Shown here one piece after another: positions 33,799 through 44,111 of a stretch of 64,000 nucleotides of DNA (position 1 is its first letter; each line of letters opens with the position of its first letter). The stretch comes from Solilutibacter tolerans (lineage in GTDB: Bacteria > Pseudomonadota > Gammaproteobacteria > Xanthomonadales > Xanthomonadaceae), in the NCBI RefSeq assembly GCF_900155935.1, contig NZ_FTLW01000001.1:248001-312000 (forward strand), written 5' to 3'. A model generated the notes under the pieces. It saw only the letters and a program-made list of their open reading frames with translations, made no database searches and was not told the origin of the DNA. Both the position numbers and the translations under genes were made by a program.

Positions 33799-35850
33799 TC
33801 AGTCTTCCTCGTGGTGGGGGTGCCATGACTCGACCAAGCGCTGCTGCACTTGGGGGGGCACGGGCTCGTAATGGCTGAAGTCCAGGGCATAACGACCGCG
33901 TCCTGCGGTGGCCGATTTCAACTCCGCGGCGTAGCCATCCAGCTCGGACAGCGGCACCTGAGCCTTGACCACGATCTCTCCGCCACGCGTGCTGTCGGTG
34001 CCATGGATGCGTGCGCGCTTGCTGGCAAGGCCGCCACTGATATCGCCCATATGCGCTTCCGGTGCACTCACTTCCAGCTCCACGATGGGCTCGAGTACCT
34101 GGGCGTCGGCTTTGGAAATCGCATCCAGGAAAGCACGTTTTCCCGCTGCGACGAAGGCGACCTCCTTGCTGTCGACAGCATGGTGCTTGCCGTCATAAAC
34201 GGTGACGCGCACGTCCTGCATCGGGTAGCCCGCCACTGCGCCCGCGGCCATCACCTGGCGCACGCCTTTCTCCACGGCTGGCAAGAATTGTCCGGGGATG
34301 ACGCCGCCTTTCACGGCATCAACGAATTCGAAGCCGTTGCCGCGGGGCAGGGGTTCGACACGCAGGAATACCTCACCGAATTGTCCCGCGCCGCCGGTTT
34401 GCTTCTTGTGGCGATGATGCCCCTCGGCCTGTTGACGTACGGTCTCGCGATAGGCGATGCGCGGCGGCCGGGTCGTGACATCCACGCTGAAACGGTCCTT
34501 CAGACGCTGCAATTGCAGGCGAAGGTGCAGGTCGGACAGGCCGCGAATCACCGTCTCGTGGGTCTCGTCGTTGTGCTCGACGGCAAAGGCCGGATCTTCT
34601 TCGGCGAGCTTGGCCAGCGCGTTGGCGAGCTTCTGCTCCTGCCCCTTGCTGGCGGGCTCGACAGCCAGGCCGAACATCGGCTTGGGGAAGTCGAGGGGCT
34701 TCAGGTGGATGTGGTCTTCGTCGCGTGAATCGTGCAACACCGCATCGAAATGCAGCTCGTCGTTCTTGGCGATGGCCGCGATGTCACCGGGAATCGCCTG
34801 CATCACTTCGACGTGCTCCTTCCCCTTCATCTTGTACAGATGACCCACCTTGAACGGTTTGCGCCCGTCATCGATAAACAACTGGCTGTCCGGTCTGAGG
34901 GTGCCTTGGTAGACACGAAAAATCGCCAGCTTGCCCACGAACGGGTCGTGCACGATCTTGAACACGTCCGCGATGACATGCGCATTGGGATCGGGAGTGG
35001 GATGGAGTGCGGATGCCGCATCCCCCTGGCCTTTGATGAATTCGGGGGGATTGGCTTCGGCAGGATTCGGAAAAAGGTGTTCGGCGATGTCGAGTAATTC
35101 GCGGACGCCCGTGCCGCTGCGTGCAGAGACGAAGCACACCGGCACCAGATGCCCTTCGCGCAGGCATTGCTCGAAGGCATCGTGCAGCTCCTCGCCCGAC
35201 AGGCCGTCTTCGCCCAGGTCCAGATACCTGTCCATCACGTTTTCGTTGACCTCGACGACCTGGTCCAGGATGCGCTGGTGCCATTGCGCGACGGGGCCAA
35301 GATCACTATCGCCTTCGCTGTTGCCGAAACAATCGATTACCTGGCTGCCGTCTTCCGCCGGCAAATTGAGCGGCAGGACTTCGGGCCCGAAGGTCTCCCG
35401 CAGCGACTCCATCAGATTCGCAAGATCAGTGCCGCTGGCGTGATCGATCTTGTTCACCGCGATCACCCGGCATAGCCCACGTGACTTGGCGTGATCCATC
35501 ATCCGACGTGTGCCATGTTCGACGCCGGAGTCCGCATCGACCACCACCACCATGGTCTCGACCGCGGCGAGTGCGGACAGGGCCCGGCCACGGAATTCCG
35601 GATAACCGGGCGTGTCGATCAAATTGAGGTGGATGCCTGCGTGGTCGGTGCTGGCGATAGCGCAATCGATGGAATGGCCGCGTTCTTTTTCGATGGGATC
35701 GAAGTCGGACACCGTGGTGCCGCGTTCGATGCTGCCTGCCGTCTGTACGGTGCCGCCGGCATGCAGCAGGGCTTCGAACAGACTTGTTTTGCCGGCGCCA
35801 GGATGGCCCGCGAGGGCGATGTTGCGGAGTGTTTCAGTGCTGTAGGACAT
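33799..35850 (-). CDS. EF-G-like translational GTPase (second-type, FusA-like)
   Basis: 683-residue translational GTPase of the EF-G fold. G1 is GHPGAGKTS (family EF-G usually has GHIDAGKTT), G2-like RGTTVSDFD, G3 DTPG, G4 NKID. Domains II-V follow (VRQQAEGHHRHKKQTGGAGQFGE in domain IV). The changed G1 and the shorter, histidine-rich IV loop fit the EF-G-like (EF-G2) subgroup, whose translocation activity is weak or absent in several bacteria, rather than the housekeeping FusA next to rpsL. Start ATG 35850. No neighbouring ribosomal genes. Confidence 0.85.
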   Translation of the reverse strand: MSYSTETLRNIALAGHPGAGKTSLFEALLHAGGTVQTAGSIERGTTVSDFDPIEKERGHSIDCAIASTDHAGIHLNLIDTPGYPEFRGRALSALAAVETMVVVVDADSGVEHGTRRMMDHAKSRGLCRVIAVNKIDHASGTDLANLMESLRETFGPEVLPLNLPAEDGSQVIDCFGNSEGDSDLGPVAQWHQRILDQVVEVNENVMDRYLDLGEDGLSGEELHDAFEQCLREGHLVPVCFVSARSGTGVRELLDIAEHLFPNPAEANPPEFIKGQGDAASALHPTPDPNAHVIADVFKIVHDPFVGKLAIFRVYQGTLRPDSQLFIDDGRKPFKVGHLYKMKGKEHVEVMQAIPGDIAAIAKNDELHFDAVLHDSRDEDHIHLKPLDFPKPMFGLAVEPASKGQEQKLANALAKLAEEDPAFAVEHNDETHETVIRGLSDLHLRLQLQRLKDRFSVDVTTRPPRIAYRETVRQQAEGHHRHKKQTGGAGQFGEVFLRVEPLPRGNGFEFVDAVKGGVIPGQFLPAVEKGVRQVMAAGAVAGYPMQDVRVTVYDGKHHAVDSKEVAFVAAGKRAFLDAISKADAQVLEPIVELEVSAPEAHMGDISGGLASKRARIHGTDSTRGGEIVVKAQVPLSELDGYAAELKSATAGRGRYALDFSHYEPVPPQVQQRLVESWHPHHEED

Positions 35851-36118
35851 GCGTCCGTCTCCTTTGGTGCGAGGTGACTGGGACGTCATGGTCGTCCGCG
35901 ACTCGGAGCGCGACCCTCGAGCGAAGCGCTCGGCGGGCGGTCATGGCGGTGATGTGGTTCCAGCATACGCCCGGTACGCTGGCCATGCGAATCCCAACAT
36001 GGCTGGGTGAATGTGCGGCAACAGACCAGGCCTCCGGAAGCCGAATTCAGCACGCCTTTAGCTGCTTATCCGCAAGGTAGGGACGTCCGCCCAATCCTTG
36101 GCGGGGGAGCGTCGAGTC

Positions 36119-36820
36119 ATGAAGTATCTGTCCCTTTCCCTGATGGCCCTTGGCATGGCCGCTACAGTCGGCACTGCCTCTGCGCAGAGCCTGTCCTTGG
36201 CCGGCCAGTCGCAGTACAACCAAGGTACGTATCCGGCGTACGACAACGGCTATACGCAGAACGCACAGTACGACTACGCCCGCGTGATCAACGTTGTGCG
36301 CGTGCCGGGTGGAGGCTATGCAGCCAATAACGGCTATGGGTCGAGCAGTGTTGGCCCGCAAGGTCAGCGTTGCTATACCCGCAACGATGGCTACGTGGAT
36401 CGCTACGGCAATTCGTCCTATCCGAATGGATATGGGAATGATGGCTACGGCAACCGCGGCTATGGCGGCTCGCAGACCGGCCGTACCGTCGCGACGGTGG
36501 TAGGTGGCGTGGTCGGTGCAGTACTGGGTAGCCAGGTGGGCGGCGGATCAGCCCGTTATGCGACCTCAGCCATCGGCTCGATGGTTGGCGGCCAGGTCGG
36601 CGGCAGCATCTATGACCAGACCCAACGCCAGCGCCAACAAGGCCAGGTGACGGTATGCGACCCGGTGCCGACCAGTGGTGGTTACAACAATGCCCGCTAT
36701 GGCAATGCGCAGGACGCATATGACGTCACCTACGAATACAACGGCCGTCGTTACACCTCGCGGGTGAATTACGACCCCGGTCAGCGCGTGCGCATCCGGG
36801 TGGATGTCACCCCGCAGTGA
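36119..36820 (+). CDS. Exported glycine-zipper 2TM-domain protein
   Basis: 233-residue envelope protein. Signal peptide about 1-23 (ending ASAQ), a tyrosine/asparagine/glycine-rich region with repeats such as NGYGNDGYGNRGYGG, then a glycine zipper (GGVVGAVLGSQVGGG and IGSMVGGQVGGSI) that forms a helical hairpin, and a C-terminal domain with YEYNGRRYTSRVNYDPGQRV. This matches Rickettsia 17-kDa-antigen-like/2TM proteins of the outer membrane. Start ATG 36119 gives the signal peptide. Function unknown; possible outer-membrane anchoring. Confidence 0.85.
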   Translation: MKYLSLSLMALGMAATVGTASAQSLSLAGQSQYNQGTYPAYDNGYTQNAQYDYARVINVVRVPGGGYAANNGYGSSSVGPQGQRCYTRNDGYVDRYGNSSYPNGYGNDGYGNRGYGGSQTGRTVATVVGGVVGAVLGSQVGGGSARYATSAIGSMVGGQVGGSIYDQTQRQRQQGQVTVCDPVPTSGGYNNARYGNAQDAYDVTYEYNGRRYTSRVNYDPGQRVRIRVDVTPQ

Positions 36821-36843
36821 TCATTTGCGACGTGACGTAAATA

Positions 36844-36870
36844 AAGAAGGGCGCCCATGGCGCCCTTCTT
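36844..36870. terminator. Bidirectional terminator between the glycine-zipper and PhzF genes
   Basis: AAGAAGGGCG / CGCCCTTCTT (36844-36853 with 36861-36870; two further G-C pairs shorten the loop to three bases). Both sides carry A- or T-rich flanks, so it can end transcription from the convergent genes on both strands. Confidence 0.88.
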
Positions 36871-36900
36871 GTTGAGTGGTTGATGGGGCTTCGAATCGCC

Positions 36901-37794
36901 TCAAGACCAATCCAGTTCGCCTCGCACGACACTGGTGACCCGACCACCCGACCACACATCGCCATTTTCATCGACGGTGAGTTCGATGATGGCGTCGTGG
37001 CCGACTTCACGGCCCTGGCTGATGCGATAGAACCCGCCATCGCCAGGCAGTGCATCGCGCAAAGCGAGCCATGCAGCCAAAGTGGCGTTGGCCGCGCCCG
37101 ATGCGGCGTCTTCGAATGCCGCCGGTGCGCCGACCCAGGCGCGAACGGCGAGGTAATACACCGGATCATCGCTGCGCGCGAACACGCACACGCCCATGCT
37201 GCCGGTGGCCTCTGCCAACGCGCTGATCGCCGGCCAGTTGGGCGTCGCGCTGCGAAGCGAAGCTTCATCCGCCATTTCCACCAGCCACCAGCGGCGACCA
37301 CCTTCCATCAAGACTGGCGGCAATTCACCCAGCGGCAAGCCGGCGAGGGCGTCTTTCAGGCGCGGGTCGTCAGGGGATGCCGTTTCCAGCAACTTCGATG
37401 GAGGCGTGCGAACCGCAATCGTGCGCGTCGCGCCTTCACCGTCAACCCGCAGTGGCAGCTTGCCTGCGATGCCGTCCTGGACCAAAAATCCGTCACAAGG
37501 TGTGGCCAGGCCAGCCTCCAGCACCGCATGCGCGGTGCCTACGCTGGGGTGACCGGCGAAGGGCACTTCACGGCGCGGGCTGAACATGCGCAGGCGATAG
37601 CTGCTGCTTTCATCCAAAGCAGGCAGGACGAAAGTCGTCTCCGGCAGCCGCGTCCAGCGCGCGATCGCCTGCATGTCCTCATCGGACAAGCCTTCGGCAT
37701 CCAGCACGACGGCGAGGGGGTTGCCAGCACCAGCGCGGTCGGCAAACACATCGGCCTGCAAATAAGGGCGCAGGCGGCGGGTGGGTTCTGTCAT
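36901..37794 (-). CDS. PhzF-family isomerase/epimerase-like protein
   Basis: 297-residue protein of the PhzF/DapF-fold superfamily. ATG 37794 gives MTEPTRRLRPYLQADVFADR, and PhzF motifs follow: ADRAGAGNPLAVVLDAEGL, TRLPETTFVLP with the catalytic Glu, FAGHPSVGTAHAV and GFYRISQGREVG at the end. Members include PhzF (phenazine) and many of unknown function, so a specific substrate is not given. No phenazine genes are present. It is divergent from lysAC, with only 43 bases between the starts. Confidence 0.87.
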   Translation of the reverse strand: MTEPTRRLRPYLQADVFADRAGAGNPLAVVLDAEGLSDEDMQAIARWTRLPETTFVLPALDESSSYRLRMFSPRREVPFAGHPSVGTAHAVLEAGLATPCDGFLVQDGIAGKLPLRVDGEGATRTIAVRTPPSKLLETASPDDPRLKDALAGLPLGELPPVLMEGGRRWWLVEMADEASLRSATPNWPAISALAEATGSMGVCVFARSDDPVYYLAVRAWVGAPAAFEDAASGAANATLAAWLALRDALPGDGGFYRISQGREVGHDAIIELTVDENGDVWSGGRVTSVVRGELDWS

Positions 37795-37837
37795 TAGAAT
37801 GTCGTTTCCGCCAGCAGTTCTGGCCTGCGAATATTCT

Positions 37838-40426
37838 ATGTCGTCCTCCCCCAACGTCGACCCCTGGGTGGTGCTGAAGTTTGGCGGCACCAGCGTTTCC
37901 TCCCGCGCCCGTTGGGACAACATCGGACGCATAAGCGCCGACCGTGCCCGCGAGGCACGCGTGCTCGTGGTCGTTTCCGCGTTGTCGGGCGTCACCAATG
38001 AATTGCAGGCGATTGCGCAAGGCGATGCGAATGCATCAACCCGTGTCGCTGCACTGGAACAGCGTCATCGCGCCTTTGTCCGCGAGTTGCAGCTGGACGA
38101 TGAAGCAGTTCTCGGGGCACGCTTGGCTGATCTTCACGCGCTCATCAATGACGATCGCGCATCGCATCGCCCCTACGATTGGCAGGCCGAAGTCTTGTCG
38201 CAGGGGGAGTTGTTGTCTTCCACGATCGGCGCCGCCTATCTTGCCGCGCAAGGACATGATTTCGGCTGGTGCGATGCGCGCGACTGGCTTTCCGCCATCG
38301 ACATGCCTAACCAGAGTGATTGGGCGCGGCGCCTGTCGGTCAACTGTCATCGCAGCAGTGACGATGCGTGGCGCGAAGGATTTGATGCGCAACCCAACCG
38401 CCTGTTGATTACCCAGGGGTTCATCGCGCGACATGAGGACGGCGGCACGGCGATCCTCGGTCGCGGCGGTTCGGATACTTCGGCGGCTTACTTCGGCGCC
38501 TTGCTCGATGCCGCGCGCGTCGAGATATGGACCGACGTGCCCGGCATGTTCAGCGCCAACCCGCGCGAGGTGCCGGATGCGCGATTGCTGGCGCGGCTGG
38601 ATTACGCCGAGGCGCAGGAAATCGCCACCACCGGTGCGAAAGTGCTGCATCCGCGCTCGATAGGCCCTTGTCGTGATGCGCGCGTGCCGATGGCCATTCT
38701 CGACACCGAACGGTTGGATTTGGCAGGCACGCGCATCGATGCGAGCGCAACCACAGTGCCCGGCGTCAAGGCGATTAGCCGTCGCAACGGCATCGTGCTG
38801 GTGTCGATGGAATCGATCGGGATGTGGCAGCAGGTCGGCTTCTTGGCCGATGTGTTCGACCGCTTCCGCCGCCATGGCCTGTCGGTCGACTTGATCGGCT
38901 CGTCGGAGACCAACGTCACTGTTTCGTTGGACCCCAGCGAAAACCTGATGAACACCGATGTGCTTTCGCGCTTGTCCGAAGACCTGGCGCAGGTGTGCCG
39001 GGTGAAAGTAATCGCGCCTTGCGCGGCCATCACCTTGGTCGGCCGCGGTATGCGTTCGATGCTGCACAAGTTATCGGGTGTATGGGCTACCTTCGGGCAG
39101 GAGCGCGTGCATTTGATTTCGCAATCGTCGAACGACCTCAATCTGACTTTTGTGGTCGATGAAGTTGATGCGGACGGCTTGATTCCTAGCCTGCACGCGG
39201 AACTCATTCGCAGCGGTGCGATGCCGGTGCGTGAAGCAGGTGTATTCGGCCCCAGCTGGCGCGGCATCTGCGAGGAGGAACCCATGCCTGTCGAAAAATG
39301 GTGGCGTACCCGCCAAGACATCTTGCTTGAACGTGCCAAGCTAGGCACGCCACGTTATGTCTATCACTTGCCCACGCTGCGTGCGCAGGCGGCCAAGCTC
39401 AATGACATCAAGGCGGTTGATCGGCGCTACTTCGCGATCAAGGCCAATTCGCACCCACGCTTGCTGCAGGAATTGCATGCGCTGGGTTTTGGCCTGGAGT
39501 GCGTGTCCGGAGCGGAAGTCGAACGTGTATTCGAGGCTGTGCCCGGCATTGATCCGGAGCGTTTGTTGTTCACGCCTAGTTTTGCACCTCGTGGCGAATA
39601 CGAAGCCGTGCTCGCGCGAGGGGTGCAGATCACCTTGGATAACCTCGAGGCGCTGCAGAACTGGCCGGATGTCTTCCGCGGACGCAGTATCTGGTTGCGC
39701 ATCGATTTGGGGCGCGGTGATGGCCATCACGCCAAGGTAGTCACGGGCGGTGCTGAGTCAAAGTTCGGCCTGCCTTTGTCGCGACTGGATGATTTTCTCG
39801 CCGCCGCGCGCGCCATCGATGTGCGCGTGGTGGGCTTGCATGCGCACCTCGGCAGCGGCATCGAATCGCCCGCGCACTGGGCAGGCGTGCACGCAGAACT
39901 TGCAACCTTGGCCGACGGTATCGGCACTGTGCAGACACTCGATATTGGCGGTGGCCTGCCGATTCCTTACCTGCCCGATGACGGTGAATTTGACTTAGCC
40001 GGTTGGTCCAATGCACTGGAAGAAGTGAAGGCAGCGTTCCCACGTTATGCAATCGCCATCGAGCCTGGCCGCTTTCTGGTAGCGCAATGTGGTGTGCTGT
40101 TGGCTACCGCTACGCAAGTGGTGGAGAAGGATGGCGTACGCCGTGTGGGCTTGGATGCCGGCATGAATACGCTAATCAGGCCTGCGTTGTATGACGCCTG
40201 GCACGACATCCGCAACCTGTCCCGTTTGAGCGACACCGCCGAGATTGATTTCGACGTGGTGGGCCCCATTTGTGAGAGCAGCGACGTGTTCGGCCATGCA
40301 CGCGGCTTGCCTGCGACGACTGCCGAAGGTGACGTGATGCTGATTGCGGATGCCGGCGCTTATGGCTACAGCATGGCCAGTTTCTACAATTTACGCGCAC
40401 TACCCGAGGAGGAAGTGCTGGAATGA
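37838..40426 (+). CDS. lysAC: Bifunctional aspartate kinase / diaminopimelate decarboxylase
   Basis: 862-residue fusion of the first and last enzymes of lysine synthesis, known in xanthomonads. The kinase half starts with KFGGTSV (K14), GRGGSDTSAA and two ACT domains (about 310-460, containing FDRFRRHGLSVDLIGSSETN). The decarboxylase half (from about 475) has the PLP lysine K535 in YFAIKANSHP, GGGLPIPY, EPGRFLVA and the active-site CESSDVFGH cysteine. Both halves look intact. Diaminopimelate also feeds peptidoglycan, and the next genes (murL, murD2) make the preceding residue of the stem peptide. Confidence 0.95.
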   Translation: MSSSPNVDPWVVLKFGGTSVSSRARWDNIGRISADRAREARVLVVVSALSGVTNELQAIAQGDANASTRVAALEQRHRAFVRELQLDDEAVLGARLADLHALINDDRASHRPYDWQAEVLSQGELLSSTIGAAYLAAQGHDFGWCDARDWLSAIDMPNQSDWARRLSVNCHRSSDDAWREGFDAQPNRLLITQGFIARHEDGGTAILGRGGSDTSAAYFGALLDAARVEIWTDVPGMFSANPREVPDARLLARLDYAEAQEIATTGAKVLHPRSIGPCRDARVPMAILDTERLDLAGTRIDASATTVPGVKAISRRNGIVLVSMESIGMWQQVGFLADVFDRFRRHGLSVDLIGSSETNVTVSLDPSENLMNTDVLSRLSEDLAQVCRVKVIAPCAAITLVGRGMRSMLHKLSGVWATFGQERVHLISQSSNDLNLTFVVDEVDADGLIPSLHAELIRSGAMPVREAGVFGPSWRGICEEEPMPVEKWWRTRQDILLERAKLGTPRYVYHLPTLRAQAAKLNDIKAVDRRYFAIKANSHPRLLQELHALGFGLECVSGAEVERVFEAVPGIDPERLLFTPSFAPRGEYEAVLARGVQITLDNLEALQNWPDVFRGRSIWLRIDLGRGDGHHAKVVTGGAESKFGLPLSRLDDFLAAARAIDVRVVGLHAHLGSGIESPAHWAGVHAELATLADGIGTVQTLDIGGGLPIPYLPDDGEFDLAGWSNALEEVKAAFPRYAIAIEPGRFLVAQCGVLLATATQVVEKDGVRRVGLDAGMNTLIRPALYDAWHDIRNLSRLSDTAEIDFDVVGPICESSDVFGHARGLPATTAEGDVMLIADAGAYGYSMASFYNLRALPEEEVLE

Positions 40427-41784
40427 GTGATGTAAATTTCAATCGCGATGCGATCAAGGCATTCCGTTTTGTGCGCCGTGAATTCGATGCCGAAACGGGC
40501 GTCGCGCGTCTGGTCTATGCATTCGATGATGGCCCTGAATTGGTCGAGACAGTCACCATTCCCGGTGCGCCGTTTGCCCTGGATAAAACACGTAGAACTG
40601 CAGTCGACGCGGCTTTGACCTTGCTGCATTTGATCGCGGGGGTCAGTTATTACAAGGCGGCGGTGCCGAAGGATATTCAGGTGGATTACGCCACGCTGGA
40701 TCGCGATACGGCTGCATTGCTGGTTGAGATCTATCGCCATGGCCTGGGCGAGTTCGCCTATCGCAATGGTTTGAATCTCGATAACCACATTCGCTTCCCG
40801 CATGCTGATGCAGCGGTTGCCGATGCGCCTACTGTGGGGCTGAAGCGACATGCGCTCACTGCGATCGGTGGCGGCAAGGATTCATTGGTGTCGATCGAGG
40901 CGTTGCGTGGCGTGGATGTCGCACAAACAGTGACCTGGATCGGTGGCTCGCAATTGATCCGTGCCTGCGCCGAACGTACGGGCCTGCCGACGCTCAACAT
41001 CCAGCGCCAACTGGCACCGGAATTGTTCGAGTACAACAGGCAGGGGGCTTGGAACGGCCACATACCGGTCACGGCGATTAATTCCGCGATTATGGTGCTG
41101 GCAGCCTTGTTGGTCGATGCAGATCAAGTGGTGTTTTCGAACGAGCGCTCGGCAAGCTACGGCAGCCTGATCGAAGGCACCGGCGAAGTGAATCACCAGT
41201 GGTCGAAGGGCTGGGCCTTCGAGCGTGATTTCGGTGAGTACGTTGAACAGCGCATCGCCAAAGACCTGCACTACTACTCGTTGCTGCGCCCGATGAGCGA
41301 ATTGGCGGTTGCGCGCCAATTCACCAAGACCACGCATTACGACGCGCACTTCTCCAGTTGCAATCGCAACTTCCACATCCTCGGCGAGCGGCCGGTGAAT
41401 CGTTGGTGCGGCGTATGCCCGAAGTGCCACTTCGTGTTCCTGGCGCTGGCGCCCTTCATGCCTAAACCACGGCTGGTGGGAATCTTTGGCCGCAACCTGC
41501 TGGACGAGGAAAGCCAGGTGCCGGGCTTCGATGCGTTGCTGGAATTTCGTGACCATAAACCGTTCGAATGCGTGGGCGAGGGGCGTGAGTCGCGCGCTGC
41601 GATGGCAGCATTGGCGGCGCGTCCTGAGTGGCAGGAAGATGTGGTGGTGAGGCGCTTCACCCGCGAAGTTGCACCACAACTCGAAACATCGGATCTTTCG
41701 ATCGATGCGCTGATGGTCATCGATGACGAGCACCGCATCCCCTCCGATTTGTGGGAACGCTTGCGTGCGCATTTCGCAGCTTGA
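40423..41784 (+). CDS. murL: UDP-MurNAc-L-Ala-L-Glu epimerase MurL
   Basis: Converts the terminal L-Glu of UDP-MurNAc-L-Ala-L-Glu to D-Glu, using ATP, in the pathway described in Xanthomonas oryzae. 453 residues; a PP-loop ATP-pyrophosphatase motif IGGGKDS at about 148-154, consistent with AMP release, and a cysteine cluster CGVCPKC at 329-335 likely to bind zinc. The start overlaps the lysAC stop by four bases (ATGA). The partner gene murD2 follows. Together they make the MurI glutamate racemase unnecessary. I see no racemase gene in this window. Confidence 0.93.
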   Translation: MSDVNFNRDAIKAFRFVRREFDAETGVARLVYAFDDGPELVETVTIPGAPFALDKTRRTAVDAALTLLHLIAGVSYYKAAVPKDIQVDYATLDRDTAALLVEIYRHGLGEFAYRNGLNLDNHIRFPHADAAVADAPTVGLKRHALTAIGGGKDSLVSIEALRGVDVAQTVTWIGGSQLIRACAERTGLPTLNIQRQLAPELFEYNRQGAWNGHIPVTAINSAIMVLAALLVDADQVVFSNERSASYGSLIEGTGEVNHQWSKGWAFERDFGEYVEQRIAKDLHYYSLLRPMSELAVARQFTKTTHYDAHFSSCNRNFHILGERPVNRWCGVCPKCHFVFLALAPFMPKPRLVGIFGRNLLDEESQVPGFDALLEFRDHKPFECVGEGRESRAAMAALAARPEWQEDVVVRRFTREVAPQLETSDLSIDALMVIDDEHRIPSDLWERLRAHFAA

Positions 41785-43150
41785 AGGCCGTCATGTAGCA
41801 CTGTGGGGGTGGGGCCGGGAAGGTCGCGCCGCCTATCAAGCGTTGCGCAAGCGGTTGCCATCGCAGGCGTTGACGATTTTTTGCTCGTCAGAAGAATTTG
41901 ACGATGCACGCAAGTTGGCGGATCCGTTGTTGTCATTCGACACCTTCGTGACAGCCGAACGTCTGGCCGCATTCGATGTGGTGGTGAAGTCTCCCGGCAT
42001 CAGTCCTTACGGCGAAATCGTGCGCATCGCGGCAGAGCGTGGCACCCGCTTCATCGGGGGCACTAGTCTTTGGTTTGGTGAGCGCGGTGAGAACGCCCGT
42101 ACCTTGTGCGTCACCGGCACCAAGGGCAAGAGCACCACGAGTGCGTTGCTGGCCCACATGTTGCGCGCGGCCGGACGGCGAACAGCGCTGGCTGGCAACA
42201 TCGGGCTGCCGATGCTCGACCTGCTTGATGCCGATGCCGATGAATGGGTTATCGAGTTGTCCAGCTATCAGACGCGCGATGTCGCTGAGAGCGGTGTGCG
42301 TCCCAGCTTTGCCCTGGCCACCAATATTTATCCAGAGCATCTGGACTGGCATGGCAGTCAGCAGCGTTATGTGGATGACAAGTTGTCACTGTTCACCCAG
42401 GCGCGCCCCACACTGGCCGCTCTCAATGCGGGCGATCGTGTGTTGTCGCAATTGAGATTGCCGGACTCGCGCGTGCGTTGGTTCAACTTTGGTGGAGGTT
42501 GGCACCTGCGCGGCGACATTATTCATCGGGGTGATGTACGCGTCCTGGATACGCGCGAGCTTCCATTGCCGGGTATGCACAACCGTGGCAATTTATGCGG
42601 TGTCTTGTTGGCACTTGAAATGTTGGGCTTGGACGCCATCGGGTTGGCGCACCACGCGGAGAGCTTCCAGCCACTGCCCAATCGTTTGCAGACGCTCGGC
42701 ACGCACAGCGGCATCACCTGGATCAATGATTCGATCAGCACCACGCCGCATGCATCCCTCGCTGCTCTGGATGTTTTCGCTGGCCGCAAGGTCGCGCTGT
42801 TGGTGGGTGGCCATGATCGTGGCCTGGACTGGACGGAATTTGCCAACGCGATGCGCTATCGCGCGCCACATGTGATCGTGACCATGGGTGCCAATGGCCC
42901 GCGTATCCATGATTTGTTGGAACCGATCGCCCGCGAAGCTGGGTTCTCCCTGCTGTCGGCGCATGATCTTCCGCAAGCCACGACGCTGGCCAGCAAGGCC
43001 TTGGCGGGTGAGGGTGTCATGCTGCTTTCACCCGGCGCTCCCAGTTTTGGTGCCTACAAAGATTACGTGGCACGTGGCAAGCACTTTGCTGAGTTGGGTG
43101 GCTTTGACCCCGAAAAAATCGTCGCGATCAGTGGGCTCGGCATCAGCTAA
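41765..43150 (+). CDS. murD2: UDP-N-acetylmuramoyl-L-alanine--L-glutamate ligase MurD2
   Basis: Mur ligase that adds L-glutamate (not D-glutamate) to UDP-MurNAc-L-Ala. 461 residues from GTG 41765, which overlaps murL by 20 bases; longer frames would begin inside murL. Rossmann N-terminus ([17 protein letters not shown]), ATP-binding [16 protein letters not shown] (about 116-131), and the C-terminal Mur domain with [20 protein letters not shown]. Coupled to murL, whose product epimerises the new residue. Alternatively a conventional MurD, but the murL linkage makes MurD2 far more likely. Confidence 0.92.
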   Translation: MRISQLEGRHVALWGWGREGRAAYQALRKRLPSQALTIFCSSEEFDDARKLADPLLSFDTFVTAERLAAFDVVVKSPGISPYGEIVRIAAERGTRFIGGTSLWFGERGENARTLCVTGTKGKSTTSALLAHMLRAAGRRTALAGNIGLPMLDLLDADADEWVIELSSYQTRDVAESGVRPSFALATNIYPEHLDWHGSQQRYVDDKLSLFTQARPTLAALNAGDRVLSQLRLPDSRVRWFNFGGGWHLRGDIIHRGDVRVLDTRELPLPGMHNRGNLCGVLLALEMLGLDAIGLAHHAESFQPLPNRLQTLGTHSGITWINDSISTTPHASLAALDVFAGRKVALLVGGHDRGLDWTEFANAMRYRAPHVIVTMGANGPRIHDLLEPIAREAGFSLLSAHDLPQATTLASKALAGEGVMLLSPGAPSFGAYKDYVARGKHFAELGGFDPEKIVAISGLGIS

Positions 43151-43217
43151 TCGCGCTTTCACGCGTAGTTAAACAAGACGCCGCTAGCCTCGGGGTATTC
43201 CATCACGAGTCATCGCC

Positions 43218-44012
43218 ATGCGCAAAGTACTGCTCGCCATCGCATTTTACTTGTGCGCGACGCCGGCATTTGCCGAAATGAAGGCCCAGCCGGTTGAGTG
43301 GCAGGTTGGCAAGGATCACTTCAGTGGCTACCTGGTGTATGACGATGCAGTCGATGAAAAGCTGCCTGGTTTGGTGATGTTTCCGAACTGGATGGGTGTA
43401 ACCGAGCTTGCCCTTGAACGTGCGCGTGATGTTGCCGGTGACGACTACGTGGTGCTGGTGGCCGATGTCTACGGCAGCGATGTCAGGCCCAAGGACACGA
43501 ATGAAGCGGGCGCAACGGTGAGCAAGGTATATGACGATGGCGGAGTCCGCCTGCGTGAACGTGCAAATGCTGCGGTCGATGCATTGAAAGCGCGTGCTCC
43601 CGACTTGCCACTGGATGCCTCACGTATCGGGGCGTTTGGGTTTTGCTTCGGTGGATCGGTGGCTTTGGAGTTGGCGCGAAGCGGCGCCCCCGTGGCGGGT
43701 GTGGTCAGCTTTCACGGCGGCATCGAGCGTTACTTGCCGCAGGATGGTAAGTCTCTGCCAGCTTCGATCTTGGTGCTCAATGGCGCCGACGACACCAGTG
43801 TGACTGACGAGCAGATCGTCGCTTTCAAAAAGGAAATGGATGCGATCAAGGCTGACTGGCAGTTCGTGGATTTCAGCGGCGCGGTGCATTGCTTCACCCA
43901 GCCCGAATCGAACAGCCCGCCCAATTGCGTCTACAACCAGCGTGCATCCAAGCGCGCCTTCGAGATGATGGATGATTTTTTCGAGGAGCGATTCGCCAAC
44001 CCGGCGAAATGA
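43218..44012 (+). CDS. Exported dienelactone-hydrolase-family protein
   Basis: 264-residue alpha/beta hydrolase with a signal peptide (about 1-19, ending AFA). Nucleophile motif GFCFGGSVALELA has the cysteine of dienelactone hydrolases (C in GFCFGG), with the Asp in NGADDTSVTDEQI and the His in VHCFTQPESNS. Periplasmic location differs from catabolic cytosolic enzymes, and no aromatic-degradation genes are near, so substrate is unknown. It ends 99 bases before the convergent polyprenyl synthase gene. Confidence 0.86.
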   Translation: MRKVLLAIAFYLCATPAFAEMKAQPVEWQVGKDHFSGYLVYDDAVDEKLPGLVMFPNWMGVTELALERARDVAGDDYVVLVADVYGSDVRPKDTNEAGATVSKVYDDGGVRLRERANAAVDALKARAPDLPLDASRIGAFGFCFGGSVALELARSGAPVAGVVSFHGGIERYLPQDGKSLPASILVLNGADDTSVTDEQIVAFKKEMDAIKADWQFVDFSGAVHCFTQPESNSPPNCVYNQRASKRAFEMMDDFFEERFANPAK

Positions 44013-44111
44013 GGATCTAGCCCACAACAATGCCGTGGCCTTGCGCGACTACTGTGGCTTGAGCCTTCGATGAGCTTCGGCAGAGCAAGCTGCTGCCGCC
44101 CTCCAGCCCCA

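Noticed and set aside
37795-37998. A PhzF start at 37998
   Set aside because: The extra residues overlap lysAC and show no conserved pattern; the family N-terminus begins at 37794.
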